Shown here: positions 1 to 8,525 of the stretch, in pieces
Numbering within the stretch: the stretch's first letter is position 1
Layout: the number at the start of each line of letters is the position of its first letter
From: Neobacillus sp. PS2-9
Lineage (GTDB): Bacteria > Bacillota > Bacilli > Bacillales > Cytobacillaceae
NCBI RefSeq assembly: GCF_030915525.1
Contig: NZ_CP133269.1
Location: 3,817,001-3,881,000, forward strand
Length of the DNA: 64,000 nt
Direction of reading: 5' to 3'
Translations under genes and position numbers: made by a program
The notes under the pieces: model-generated
Told to the model about the DNA's origin: nothing
Databases searched by the model: none
Seen by the model: only the letters and a program-made list of their open reading frames with translations

Positions 1-1
1 A

Positions 2-397
2 TGCATTGGGCCCATTATGGATTTTTTTCTTTGGTTAGATATTCTTCCGAAGGCAACCCATTCCTGGGTAGATTATGTTATTTTATTAGTTGCAATTGTT
101 ATTACTGGAATCGGTGGCGGCATGTATGTGGCAGCAGGGATCGGGGCAGGTCCTCGTGACGGCTTTATGCTTTCGATTTCCGATAAAACAAGACTTTCAG
201 TTAGCCAAGCAAGAATCATGGTTGAAAGCTTCGTCTTAATTATTGGATTCCTTTTAGGTGGTCCGGTATTTATCGCCACTTTTGTCTATACATTTATTCA
301 GAGTCCTGTTTTTCAACGTTCCTTGAAGGTGTTTAAGTCATTGGTGAAATCCCTAAAAAAAAGAAAAGAACAAAGTCAGGAAAGCGTTGTTTTGTAA
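2..397 (+). CDS. YczE/YitT-type integral membrane protein, 3' part
   Basis: The reading frame is open to the left window edge, so only the C-terminal part (about 131 residues) is seen; a Met at position 17 is internal. Three hydrophobic segments are visible, and the second is followed by a GAGPRDGFML loop. That loop is characteristic of the YczE/YyaS family of five-helix membrane proteins. The protein ends in a Lys-rich cytoplasmic tail. The molecular function of the family is not established; some members sit next to peptide-synthetase clusters. A strong bidirectional hairpin follows the stop codon. The family call is fairly sure, the role is unknown. Confidence 0.75.
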   Translation, partial: CIGPIMDFFLWLDILPKATHSWVDYVILLVAIVITGIGGGMYVAAGIGAGPRDGFMLSISDKTRLSVSQARIMVESFVLIIGFLLGGPVFIATFVYTFIQSPVFQRSLKVFKSLVKSLKKRKEQSQESVVL

Positions 398-398
398 T

Positions 399-443
399 AC
401 TATAGAAATAGCCCCACTTTAAATGTGGGGTTATTTCTATAGT
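399..443. terminator. bidirectional intrinsic terminator
   Basis: A near-perfect inverted repeat (ACTATAGAAATA-GCCCCAC arms around a short TTTAAAT loop) lies between the convergent yczE-like and acyltransferase genes. It overlaps the last codons of the acyltransferase gene. The T-rich flank supports termination on the + strand. Confidence 0.7.
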
Positions 444-1555
444 ATTCTTTTTATTCCTGGAATCTTGCATATCCAGGCTGATAAAACAAATCCAATAACG
501 GGTCCGGTTCCTGCAACGATTAAAAACTTCAATAGGGCCGGTAAATCAAATTGGTGTAAATATAAACTTATACTGACAAGAACAAGAGGATGGATGATAT
601 ACAGGGTATAAGCTGATTCAGATAACGTTCTCCACATCTTCTTTGTTACATTATGCCTTGTTTTAAACATTGAAAGCAGCCATAAGCAAATACCTATGCA
701 AACAAATGGCTCCCACATCGCATAAACAAAAGCCTGAAATCCCCATCCCCCTGAAACATGCATATTCCCCTCTAAGGCACCTGTCGCTATAAGTGCAATT
801 GGTAAAATAGGTATGGTAATGGCTGAAATCATGGCCCAAAGTTTTACTGTTTTTACACTTATCTGATCTAACCAATTATGCTGATACGCTGTTGTACCGG
901 CGATAAATAGTAAGATATACGAAGGAAAATAACCAAACTGTAAACCTAGAATTCCCACTCCTGTTGGCCAACCTAAGCGAATTAAAAATGCTGCTATACC
1001 TAAGCTAATTGCCGTAAAGAATAATTTCCTATTTGAAGGAAAATCTTTTGAAGCTTGTTGGATTCCTAAAAAGAACTTACGATAAGCAATATAAAGAATC
1101 GAAAAAATTAATAAAGCTTCAACAAACCATAGTGGGCCAATGTTAATGCTATGCAAGGTAAGGATCTCTTTTTGATAGAATTCACTAAAGGAATATTCAT
1201 TCTTAAATCCTACTATATATTGGATAAATGGTCCTATTAGAAAGGTATAAAAAATTAATGGAATCCCTAAGTGAATTAAACGGTCTTTTAAGAAAACTTT
1301 AGCTCCTTTCCGGTTAAATGATGGAGGAGTAAAATATCCAGATAGAAAGAAAAATAATCCCATAAAATATGATTGATTAATAGCCGTAAAAAGCGTCAAA
1401 ATAATTGCAGTCACACTTAAACCATTGGTTGGTTCGACATCTTCATAAACCCATGACCCATCTGCCCCATATGTTATTGCTGTGTGATGTACCAAGACCA
1501 AAACGGTTAGTACGACACGTAAATGGTCTAAATAGAATAATCTCCTTTTTTCCAT
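437..1555 (-). CDS. acyltransferase 3 family membrane protein
   Basis: This 372-residue protein has about ten membrane segments and the acyltransferase_3 (PF01757) layout. The N-terminal helix carries LDHLRVVLTVLVLVHH with the family's conserved His, followed by a FLSGYF turn and a WFVEALL segment. Family members O-acylate exported sugars, peptidoglycan or polysaccharide at the membrane; the acceptor here cannot be predicted. The start is an ATG with a strong AGGAGGGG site 6-7 bases upstream. It lies downstream of the MFS gene on the same strand, but a terminator separates them, so it is probably its own unit. No close named homologue is recognised. Confidence 0.8.
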   Translation of the reverse strand: MEKRRLFYLDHLRVVLTVLVLVHHTAITYGADGSWVYEDVEPTNGLSVTAIILTLFTAINQSYFMGLFFFLSGYFTPPSFNRKGAKVFLKDRLIHLGIPLIFYTFLIGPFIQYIVGFKNEYSFSEFYQKEILTLHSINIGPLWFVEALLIFSILYIAYRKFFLGIQQASKDFPSNRKLFFTAISLGIAAFLIRLGWPTGVGILGLQFGYFPSYILLFIAGTTAYQHNWLDQISVKTVKLWAMISAITIPILPIALIATGALEGNMHVSGGWGFQAFVYAMWEPFVCIGICLWLLSMFKTRHNVTKKMWRTLSESAYTLYIIHPLVLVSISLYLHQFDLPALLKFLIVAGTGPVIGFVLSAWICKIPGIKRIL

Positions 1556-1621
1556 TTATTTCCCCTCCTAGAGGTATAAACCTTCTTCATTATCTGACTG
1601 AAATCACAGGAAAAAAGTTAC

Positions 1622-1643
1622 AAAAAATCCATCCAAGGATGGA
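1622..1643 (-). terminator. intrinsic terminator of the MFS gene
   Basis: On the minus strand TCCATCC-TT-GGATGGA is followed directly by TTTTTT, just after the MFS stop codon at 1649. Confidence 0.85.
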
Positions 1644-1648
1644 CCTAC

Positions 1649-2833
1649 TTAGACCATATCTGGCACATTCACTTTCTTTAATCCTTGTAAGGTGAAACAA
1701 CTGGCAAAGATAATGAGTGAAAATAGGAGAAAGATATGGCTTACACCAATTTTGGAGATTAATATACCTGTTGTTAGGGCAGATGTGATTTTTACAATAG
1801 AAGCTAACATGGTTCTTAAACCGACAACTCTTCCAATATACTCTTTGGTTGAATTCAGTTGAATAAGGGTCTGGGTAACAATTAAGTGAGACATCGTAAA
1901 TAATCCAAGGACAAAAACTAAAATAGCTGCTGTTGTCTTGAAACTATTAAAATGTAACAAGACAGCTGTTAACGCCATTCCCACCATTGTAAAAACAATC
2001 GACCATTGTTTATACTTTTTTAAAAAGTACGTGACTACGATTCCAGCGAGTATTCCCCCTACAGCAAAAGAAATATCAAAGACCGAGTATAGTCCGCTAC
2101 CTCCTTTAAACACCTTCGCTAACGGTAATAGGATAGTGGTGGTCATTTGAATGCTAATGCTATTCAAAATAGATAAAAATAGTAGATATCTCATTCCGTC
2201 TCGATTTTTGATAAATTCCCATCCGGAAAGAAGCTCTGAAAAATATTGTATTTTGTTTTGTTTCTTTTGTTTTGCGTTGATCTGTTTAACTAAAAAATAG
2301 AGAATGGCAGCTAGCAGGAAGGTCAGCGAGTTAATAAAAAAACTTAGGGATAAGGACAATTTAATCAGTAACACGCCAGATACCGCAGAACCTACAATTA
2401 AGGCACCGTCATTTAGCGAAGAAGACTTAGAGATAACAAAGGGAATATCTTTGTCTAAGAAAGATTCTTTTATAAAAGACTGCTCAGCTGGTTTATAGAT
2501 GGTGTAACAGACAGCTAATAGGAACTGTAAAAAGTAGATGAAAAGTGTTGATTCGAAATGTAAAAATATCAGAATAGACATGGTCAGTACGATGATGAAT
2601 CGAAAGATATCTGTCAACACTACAATCCTTTTTGACTGATGGTGATCCACATATACGGAAACAAATGGTGTTAATAAAATACTTGGTAGATAATAAATGG
2701 CTATCATAACGCCAATCGAAAGGGCCTCACCTGTTAAATGGTAAATGTACCACATAATTGCAATTTGCTGTATTCCGTCTCCGAAATTACTAATCATCGA
2801 ACCTAGTAAATACGGTAATTTATTATTCGTCAT
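1649..2833 (-). CDS. MFS transporter (drug-efflux type)
   Basis: This 394-residue protein has twelve predicted membrane helices. It begins MTNNKLPYLLGSMISNFGDG, the N-terminus typical of MFS_3-type (MefA/YfiS-like) exporters in Firmicutes. These usually exchange protons for hydrophobic compounds or antibiotics; the substrate is unknown. A cytoplasmic loop between helices 6 and 7 is Lys/Gln-rich, as usual. The ATG is preceded by an A/G-rich site (AAAAGGGGG). Its own terminator follows the stop. No regulator is adjacent, but the upstream region has an inverted repeat that may be an operator. Confidence 0.85.
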   Translation of the reverse strand: MTNNKLPYLLGSMISNFGDGIQQIAIMWYIYHLTGEALSIGVMIAIYYLPSILLTPFVSVYVDHHQSKRIVVLTDIFRFIIVLTMSILIFLHFESTLFIYFLQFLLAVCYTIYKPAEQSFIKESFLDKDIPFVISKSSSLNDGALIVGSAVSGVLLIKLSLSLSFFINSLTFLLAAILYFLVKQINAKQKKQNKIQYFSELLSGWEFIKNRDGMRYLLFLSILNSISIQMTTTILLPLAKVFKGGSGLYSVFDISFAVGGILAGIVVTYFLKKYKQWSIVFTMVGMALTAVLLHFNSFKTTAAILVFVLGLFTMSHLIVTQTLIQLNSTKEYIGRVVGLRTMLASIVKITSALTTGILISKIGVSHIFLLFSLIIFASCFTLQGLKKVNVPDMV

Positions 2834-2863
2834 TTGTAATCCCCCTTTTTCTACCTCCCTTAT

Positions 2864-2899
2864 TGTAAATTCAATTCTTAATAAGTAAAATTACAATTA
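2864..2899. promoter_or_regulatory. inverted repeat upstream of the MFS gene
   Basis: ATTGTAAATT and AATTACAAT arms flank a central TTCTTAATAAGTAA. The element sits about 30-65 bases upstream of the MFS start, where an operator or promoter is expected. Its assignment as an operator is inference. Confidence 0.35.
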
Positions 2900-2936
2900 T
2901 TTTATTACTTAGCATAAAGAAAACTTATTAAATCAA

Positions 2937-2969
2937 AAAGCAGTTATCTACATAGATAACTGCTTTTAA
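2937..2969. terminator. bidirectional terminator after the Ugp/PHP operon
   Basis: AAAAGCAGTTATCTA and its complement form a 15-bp stem with a 2-base loop. It is followed on the minus strand by a T run and lies immediately after the PHP hydrolase stop codon. Confidence 0.85.
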
Positions 2970-2970
2970 A

Positions 2971-4440
2971 TCATTTCACCGTATCTAACAGGTCTCCCCA
3001 TGTGGTAAGGGTAGGTATTTTTTCACCGCTGAATATGGGATTTACAAAACTAAGTAACTTCCCGTCCTCAGAGCGAATTTCAAAACGAATCCAGCTTACC
3101 TCTGCCTTCTTTAAAATAAATTGGTTTTGAATAATATTCCCCTCAATCATTGGGATATCTTTTACGATTTGACCGTCTTGAATCCAATGAAGAGTCGCAT
3201 TCGCTGGGGTTTTCATTGGCATAATCTCATACCATACCTCGACCTCATCCTTTTCATCAAAACAATCGGTTAAATTACTGCCCGCCAAATAGGACACTCC
3301 ATCTACAAAAATATTAATAATAAATTCAGGCCCTCTTGATACATACGCTCGGCCCCTTCTTACCCCATTTAATAGAGAACTAGCTGTCAATCCTTCACAA
3401 TAGACAAATGTTGCAGGATCCCCAATGACAGATGGAGGCCCATCTTCCTCATATGACTCTGTAGGCAATAAATGTGAATCGGAACCCCCAATACCATACA
3501 TCCGATACCCATCATTCCACAACGTATTCCATAATAGCAATGCCTGTTCAGTTGCTTCCGGGTTATCCTTGTAGGTTGGATCATTCCAAATTTCAATCAC
3601 ATCGATATCAGCTAACAGAGTTGTTCGATACTGCCACTCCCAAGGTTTTAGCATAGGGTGATTTATGCTGACTATGGCATCAGCTGTTTTGACCTCACGT
3701 ATAATTCGATTCATGCCTTCTTCAGTCTCCATACCACCATCTGCACAAGACGGACGCCAATCAATCCATTTGGTTAGGCCGAGTGCATTAAAGTGCCCTT
3801 TTGAAGAAGTAATTTCCACACCAGGAATCACCATAATTTCATCTTCTAGCCATTTTGTTGGAAGTATATTATGGTCAGTAGCTACAAAGAAATCCAGATT
3901 CATTTTTCTGGCCTGTGCCATTCCATAAAAAGGTGTCATCTTACCATCCGATTCCGTTGTATGTGTATGAAAATCCCCTTTATACCATCGTGTCTCAGAA
4001 TTAAACACCTGATCTTTTTGATAATCGTTTAAAAGAAAGCCCTTTGCCATTCCGTCCTTTGACCAGGTTATACCTTCCACGCTATTTTCATTTTTTCGCC
4101 CAAAACCACCCATATATTCTATCGTATAGTGACGATTTTCAGATGTAGGGTTACTCAAAATTTCAATCGACCAGGTTCCTGAAGCTAGTTTTCCAGTAAC
4201 AGCACCAAAGCTTGTATCCTTCCAAGAAGTAGAAATCATAATCGTCTTGGGCTCATTAATGGCAAGGGATTGAGCCCTTAGAGTCTGATTAGGATCCCAT
4301 ATTAAAATCGAGTACCATCCTTTAACCGAAAAAGAGATGGTCAATTCAAGCCAGTCAAATTCAGTATCTACATCAAACGGTAAAGAGAAAGACGGTGCCT
4401 GTAACACACCGTCAATCTTTGTTGAGTACGAAGCAGTCAA
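2971..4440 (-). CDS. CehA/McbA-type PHP-domain metallohydrolase
   Basis: This 489-residue protein has a beta-rich N-terminal part of about 150 residues followed by a PHP phosphoesterase domain. Metal-ligand motifs are visible: FHTHTTESDG, ATDHN, PGVEIT with GHFNALG, INHP and GGSDSH. No signal peptide is evident, so it is probably cytoplasmic. It is the last gene of the ABC-importer operon, 15 bases after the binding protein. That is the position taken by the glycerophosphodiesterase gene ugpQ in the E. coli ugp operon. Processing of the imported phosphodiester or a related ester is therefore a reasonable inference; other substrates are possible because this family also includes carbamate and ester hydrolases. 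Confidence 0.8.
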   Translation of the reverse strand: MTASYSTKIDGVLQAPSFSLPFDVDTEFDWLELTISFSVKGWYSILIWDPNQTLRAQSLAINEPKTIMISTSWKDTSFGAVTGKLASGTWSIEILSNPTSENRHYTIEYMGGFGRKNENSVEGITWSKDGMAKGFLLNDYQKDQVFNSETRWYKGDFHTHTTESDGKMTPFYGMAQARKMNLDFFVATDHNILPTKWLEDEIMVIPGVEITSSKGHFNALGLTKWIDWRPSCADGGMETEEGMNRIIREVKTADAIVSINHPMLKPWEWQYRTTLLADIDVIEIWNDPTYKDNPEATEQALLLWNTLWNDGYRMYGIGGSDSHLLPTESYEEDGPPSVIGDPATFVYCEGLTASSLLNGVRRGRAYVSRGPEFIINIFVDGVSYLAGSNLTDCFDEKDEVEVWYEIMPMKTPANATLHWIQDGQIVKDIPMIEGNIIQNQFILKKAEVSWIRFEIRSEDGKLLSFVNPIFSGEKIPTLTTWGDLLDTVK

Positions 4441-4455
4441 CGTCCATCCTCCTCT

Positions 4456-5757
4456 TTATTTTTTCACTACTTTATCTAGTGCCCTTTGTGCCTCTTTTTG
4501 GGCATCCTTCAATGCTTTCTCAGCAGATACCCCTTCAATTTCTACTTTATCTGCAGCTTTTACTAGTGCATCGTAAATTTTGCCACCAGTAGGATCGACA
4601 AATGGTGGTGTAGCAATTTGCGCCTGCTGTAACGGGACATTAATTTGTGGATTCTTCTCAGCAAACTCCTTGTATGCTGGAACATCCTGTGCCGATTTTC
4701 TAACTGGAATATAACCAGAATTAATTGACCAATCAGCTGTGTTTTCAGCATTTGTGAAGAATTTCAACCATTTAAATGCTGCTTTCTTTTCTTTCTCAGA
4801 TGCTAGAGCAGGAATGGCACCCATCTGTGCCCCTGCATGTGGAGCTGCTTCATGACCTTCCCAGCCCGGCTGTGGATATGCTGCTAAAATAGAGAAATCT
4901 AAATCTCCCTGGTCACCACTTGAACCCGTGTAACCTGCGGCACGCCCTTGCATTGCATCATCGATTGTCTTATACCAATATTCCCAGCCCTGACCATCGT
5001 GATGGATTGTCATCGTCTTATCCTCTTGGATTCCTTTTCTGAAAAACTCCCATGCTTTTACCCATTCTGGAGAATCGACTAACACCTTTTTACCATCTTC
5101 ACTTAAATATTTTGCACCATTACTAAGTGCTGCATCGATCATGTTATCTGGTCCCCACATTGGTGCCCAACCATAAACCTCTGTCTTATCTCCACTTTTC
5201 TTTGTTAATTGTTTTGTTACTTCTGCAAATGATTCCCATGTCTTTAATTGTTCAGGAGCAATACCAGCCTTTTCAAACATATCCTTACGATAATAAAGAA
5301 CTTGTGTTGTTCCATAAAGTGGTAATGCATACTGCTCTCCATTAATTGTTCCTTGTTGATAAAAAGCATCAACAAAATCTTCTGGATGGAAGTCAGCATC
5401 CTCTTTTATGTATTTTGTTAGAGACGCTAAAGTTCCTTTTTTTGCGAAAGCATCCATCGGGTCATTTTTCAAAAGAACTGCAGCTGGAACTTTTTTTGCT
5501 GCTATCGCTGCTTGCAGCTTTTGTAATGTTTCATCATATGAACCTTGAGCTACACCCTTAACCTTAACTTCATTTTGGCTAGCGTTAAATTCTTTAATTC
5601 TTTTTTCAACATTCTCACCAAGCTTTCCGCCTAAACCATACCAAAACTCAATTTCTACTGGTCCATTTGCAGATGACTTCTCTGAAGAACAACCTGAAAT
5701 CATTGAGACTAGTAATAAAACAATCAAACTAAATATACCTATTTTTCTTGTAAACAT
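4456..5757 (-). CDS. extracellular solute-binding lipoprotein (UgpB-like)
   Basis: This 433-residue family-1 extracellular solute-binding protein has a lipoprotein signal: a Lys/Arg start, a hydrophobic core and the lipobox ISGC with Cys23. The mature part begins with EIEFWYGLGG, as in glycerol-3-phosphate or sugar-binding proteins of the UgpB class. It should be anchored on the outer face of the membrane and deliver substrate to the two permeases encoded just upstream (16-base gap to the second). The substrate is a UgpB-like guess (glycerol-3-phosphate or a phosphodiester); a carbohydrate ligand is equally compatible with the sequence. Confidence 0.85.
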   Translation of the reverse strand: MFTRKIGIFSLIVLLLVSMISGCSSEKSSANGPVEIEFWYGLGGKLGENVEKRIKEFNASQNEVKVKGVAQGSYDETLQKLQAAIAAKKVPAAVLLKNDPMDAFAKKGTLASLTKYIKEDADFHPEDFVDAFYQQGTINGEQYALPLYGTTQVLYYRKDMFEKAGIAPEQLKTWESFAEVTKQLTKKSGDKTEVYGWAPMWGPDNMIDAALSNGAKYLSEDGKKVLVDSPEWVKAWEFFRKGIQEDKTMTIHHDGQGWEYWYKTIDDAMQGRAAGYTGSSGDQGDLDFSILAAYPQPGWEGHEAAPHAGAQMGAIPALASEKEKKAAFKWLKFFTNAENTADWSINSGYIPVRKSAQDVPAYKEFAEKNPQINVPLQQAQIATPPFVDPTGGKIYDALVKAADKVEIEGVSAEKALKDAQKEAQRALDKVVKK

Positions 5758-5772
5758 CTTTTTCTCCCCTTT

Positions 5773-6603
5773 TTATCCTTTTAACCCCTGGTCACTAATG
5801 CCAGAGATAATCCACTTTTGTACAAATATGAATAATATCAATAATGGCAAGACAGCGAATGTGCTTGCAACCATGATAAGTGGCCATTGAATTCCATATG
5901 CGCCTTCTTGAATAAAGAATTGCCTTAACCCAGTAGTGATTAACATTTTGCTTTCACTAGTGGTTATTAATGTTGGCCAGAGATAACTATTATAGTTTTG
6001 GACAAAGCTAATTAATGCAAAAGTGATGAAGGTAGCTTTCGTCGTAGGAAAAATAATCCTCCAAATGATGGTCCAGTGTGTTGCTCCATCTACTCTTCCA
6101 GCCTCAATCAATTCTTTTGGCACCTGAAGGAATGCTTGCCTAAACAGAAATATCCCAAAGACACTGCAAGCATTTGATAAAATAAGCCCTTTATACGTAT
6201 CTAGTAAATGAAAATCGGCTAGGATGACGTAGCTTGGTACATATGTAGCCGCAACAGGTAGCATATAGGAAATCAAAATGATTCCAAATAATAGATTTCT
6301 TCCTTTAAAACGCAATTGGGTAAAAGCATAAGCAATCAGTGCTGAGTTAACGATTTGAATAAGAACAATGCCCGTTGCGGTAAAGACACTATTAAAGATA
6401 TATTGGTCAAATGGCGCCATGGACCATGCTTCGGTAAAATGGTTCCACATGGGTTTTTCTGGCCAAAGGGTGGGTGGAAACTGCCAAATTTCATCCTTTG
6501 TTTTAAGCGCACTTACCACCATCCATAAGAAAGGAAATACCATCATGATGCTAATGAAGATCAAAACTACATGCCTTGCTAGTAAAATAGGTACTTTTTT
6601 CAA
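5773..6603 (-). CDS. ABC transporter permease (UgpE-like)
   Basis: This 276-residue permease has six predicted helices and the EAA loop EAGRVDGATHWTIIWRIIFP, which contacts the ATPase. It matches the CUT1 family second permease (UgpE/MalG type). It is encoded between the first permease (19-base gap) and the binding lipoprotein. No ATP-binding subunit is encoded in this operon. As with many Bacillus CUT1 importers, a shared MsmX-type ATPase from elsewhere probably energises it. Confidence 0.88.
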   Translation of the reverse strand: MKKVPILLARHVVLIFISIMMVFPFLWMVVSALKTKDEIWQFPPTLWPEKPMWNHFTEAWSMAPFDQYIFNSVFTATGIVLIQIVNSALIAYAFTQLRFKGRNLLFGIILISYMLPVAATYVPSYVILADFHLLDTYKGLILSNACSVFGIFLFRQAFLQVPKELIEAGRVDGATHWTIIWRIIFPTTKATFITFALISFVQNYNSYLWPTLITTSESKMLITTGLRQFFIQEGAYGIQWPLIMVASTFAVLPLLILFIFVQKWIISGISDQGLKG

Positions 6604-6622
6604 CTCACCAGCCCCCTTTCTT

Positions 6623-7552
6623 TTATTGGTAATGCACCCATCGTTTGGATAATAGAAACTGGAGGAACGAGAATACTCCAGTAATCAACACCAATATGAT
6701 GGCCGTTGCAGTTGCCTTTCCCATGTTAAATTCCTCAAATGCTGTTTGGTAATAAAAATAAAGCATGGTTCGGGTACTTCCTGCAGGCCCCCCCTGAGTT
6801 AACACTTGAATCTGATCATAGGCCTGGAGTGCGTCAATCGAGGTGATGACTACCAAGAATAGGGTTGTTGGTGAAATAATTGGAATTGTAATATGTACAA
6901 ATTGGCGCCATTTGCTTGCCCCGTCTAATGAAGCTGCTTCGTAAAGACTGACAGGAACCTTTTTCAAAGCGTTTAAGTAAAAAATCATTGCCCAACCTAC
7001 ACCCTTCCAAACACTAACGATAATGACGGCAGGCATCGCCCAAGTAGAGCTAGAAGTCCATTCAAGACCAGGAAGGTGAAGTAAGTTAAGAATCCAATTC
7101 GCAAATCCTACTTTCGGTTCATAAATCCAGGACCAGACAATGGAAATGGCGACAGTGGGAGTAACCCACGGTGAAAATATCAAAGTCCGATAGATTCCCA
7201 TTCCCTTACTCTTCCCACTTACTAACAAAGCAAGCAACAAACCTCCTACTACACAAGGAAGGACTACGCCCATTGAAAATACGAATGTATTTAAGAGGAC
7301 GGAGTAAAAGGTAGGATCTGTTAATAAATCGGTATAATTGCTAAAACCCACAAATTCGTAATCAGGGCTGACATAGTCCCAATTTGTAAAACTAATAAGG
7401 AAGGATTTTCCCATTGGATAAATCCAGAAGATTAGAAGTGGAATAATAGCTGGTAGGATAAACAACAAGGGAGCTATGGAGAGGCTTTTTCTCTTCTCCT
7501 TTTTTGCTATGAATCTCTTACTCTGATTTAGTTTTGCTACTGGTGTACTCAC
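6623..7552 (-). CDS. ABC transporter permease (UgpA-like)
   Basis: This 309-residue CUT1-family first permease has a Lys-rich cytoplasmic N-terminus, six helices and the EAA loop EAASLDGASKWRQFVHITIP. The start is a GTG with an AAAGGGGTGATC site just upstream. It is the first gene of a four-gene minus-strand operon: permease, permease, lipoprotein, PHP hydrolase. Together these would import a small sugar-phosphate-like or sugar solute. The upstream 200 bases carry a 15-bp palindrome that may be an operator. Confidence 0.88.
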   Translation of the reverse strand: MSTPVAKLNQSKRFIAKKEKRKSLSIAPLLFILPAIIPLLIFWIYPMGKSFLISFTNWDYVSPDYEFVGFSNYTDLLTDPTFYSVLLNTFVFSMGVVLPCVVGGLLLALLVSGKSKGMGIYRTLIFSPWVTPTVAISIVWSWIYEPKVGFANWILNLLHLPGLEWTSSSTWAMPAVIIVSVWKGVGWAMIFYLNALKKVPVSLYEAASLDGASKWRQFVHITIPIISPTTLFLVVITSIDALQAYDQIQVLTQGGPAGSTRTMLYFYYQTAFEEFNMGKATATAIILVLITGVFSFLQFLLSKRWVHYQ

Positions 7553-7598
7553 ACGATCACCCCTTTCTTCAATTTATGAATTCATTCACATTTTATAC

Positions 7599-7613
7599 AT
7601 TCAATTTTTGAAT
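7599..7613. promoter_or_regulatory. palindrome upstream of the Ugp-like operon
   Basis: ATTCAATTTTTGAAT is a perfect 15-bp palindrome about 47 bases upstream of the GTG start. It is a candidate operator. I see no convincing PhoP box repeats or cre site here. Confidence 0.35.
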
Positions 7614-7713
7614 ACGTTTTAATATTACCAGTGGTTTCCTTATATGTAAACAATAAAAGTAAAAAAATTGTCACATTTCCTGTTTTTTTGTCCCGGGAAA
7701 TACTTTTCAACAC

Positions 7714-7740
7714 AAAAAAACCGCTTGGATTCCAAGCGGT
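7714..7740 (-). terminator. intrinsic terminator of the pab/ycgL operon
   Basis: On the minus strand ACCGCTTGGA-AT-CCAAGCGGT is followed by TTTTTTTG, 14 bases beyond the ycgL-like stop codon. Confidence 0.9.
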
Positions 7741-7753
7741 AAAATGACTGAAA

Positions 7754-8524
7754 TTATAACCACACTTCCTCGAGAACTTCTCTAAATAACTCATCGAGTA
7801 ATGGGGTGAAATTCTCCTTTGTTATCTTTAATGACTTTGTGTATCCCTCTAGTCGTATCAATTCATTTTCTAGAAATTCGTTTATCACAGTAACCTTGGG
7901 CTCAAGTTTCAGCTCATCCCCTCTTATTTTCCTTTCTAGTAAGGTAAAAATTTCTTTTTTAAGCTCACCCTCTCCAAGTAAATCCATGATCAAATCTTGA
8001 AACAAAATTGGGGGAACAGTATAATATTTTTCAATCCACATACAGGCCAATATGGGCCGAAGGACATAAAAATATTTTTTTATTTTCACCTGATCACCTT
8101 GAAGATAATCACGATAATTGCCCCTCGCCATGTTTAAATAATGATAAAGCGCAGAATGGGGCTGAAATACCTTCTCTTGAATCGCCTTCATTTTGTCTAC
8201 GAGGGAAAAAGCTTGATAATAGACTATTCCAGAATGAAGCCACTCCATTAACGGCGGATTTGATTTTCTAAAAAGTTGGAGGGCTTTTCGCAATTCCCAA
8301 CCATTCATATCGAGAAAGTCATTGATTGGCAGTTCAATCACATCCCGTTTTTGATCAATGCTCAAATACCACTCTTTTCTATGAACATAGATAAAACGGA
8401 CATCATAATCACTATCCTTGGATGGAAATCCCCAGGCCCTACTGCCTGACTCAACTACAAAACAGATCTTTATATCATGCAGTTCTTCCAGCCTTCTTAT
8501 TTCTTCAAGAATTCGCTCTTTCAT
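7754..8524 (-). CDS. YcgL-like predicted nucleotidyltransferase
   Basis: This 256-residue protein has the DNA polymerase-beta-type nucleotidyltransferase core near its N-terminus: a GSRAWGFPSKDSDYDVRF motif with the two metal-binding Asp residues. It then has a helical region with WLHSGIVYY. This is the PF10127 family (B. subtilis YcgL; relatives accompany RNA-repair ligases). The substrate is unknown. It starts 1 base after the pabC stop codon and shares the operon terminator, so it is cotranscribed with the p-aminobenzoate genes. Nothing in the sequence links its chemistry to folate. Confidence 0.75.
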   Translation of the reverse strand: MKERILEEIRRLEELHDIKICFVVESGSRAWGFPSKDSDYDVRFIYVHRKEWYLSIDQKRDVIELPINDFLDMNGWELRKALQLFRKSNPPLMEWLHSGIVYYQAFSLVDKMKAIQEKVFQPHSALYHYLNMARGNYRDYLQGDQVKIKKYFYVLRPILACMWIEKYYTVPPILFQDLIMDLLGEGELKKEIFTLLERKIRGDELKLEPKVTVINEFLENELIRLEGYTKSLKITKENFTPLLDELFREVLEEVWL

Positions 8525-8525
8525 A

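Noticed and set aside
7582..7794. 70-codon minus-strand frame upstream of the Ugp-like operon
   Set aside because: It overlaps the end of the ycgL-like gene and its terminator in another frame and has no start signal.
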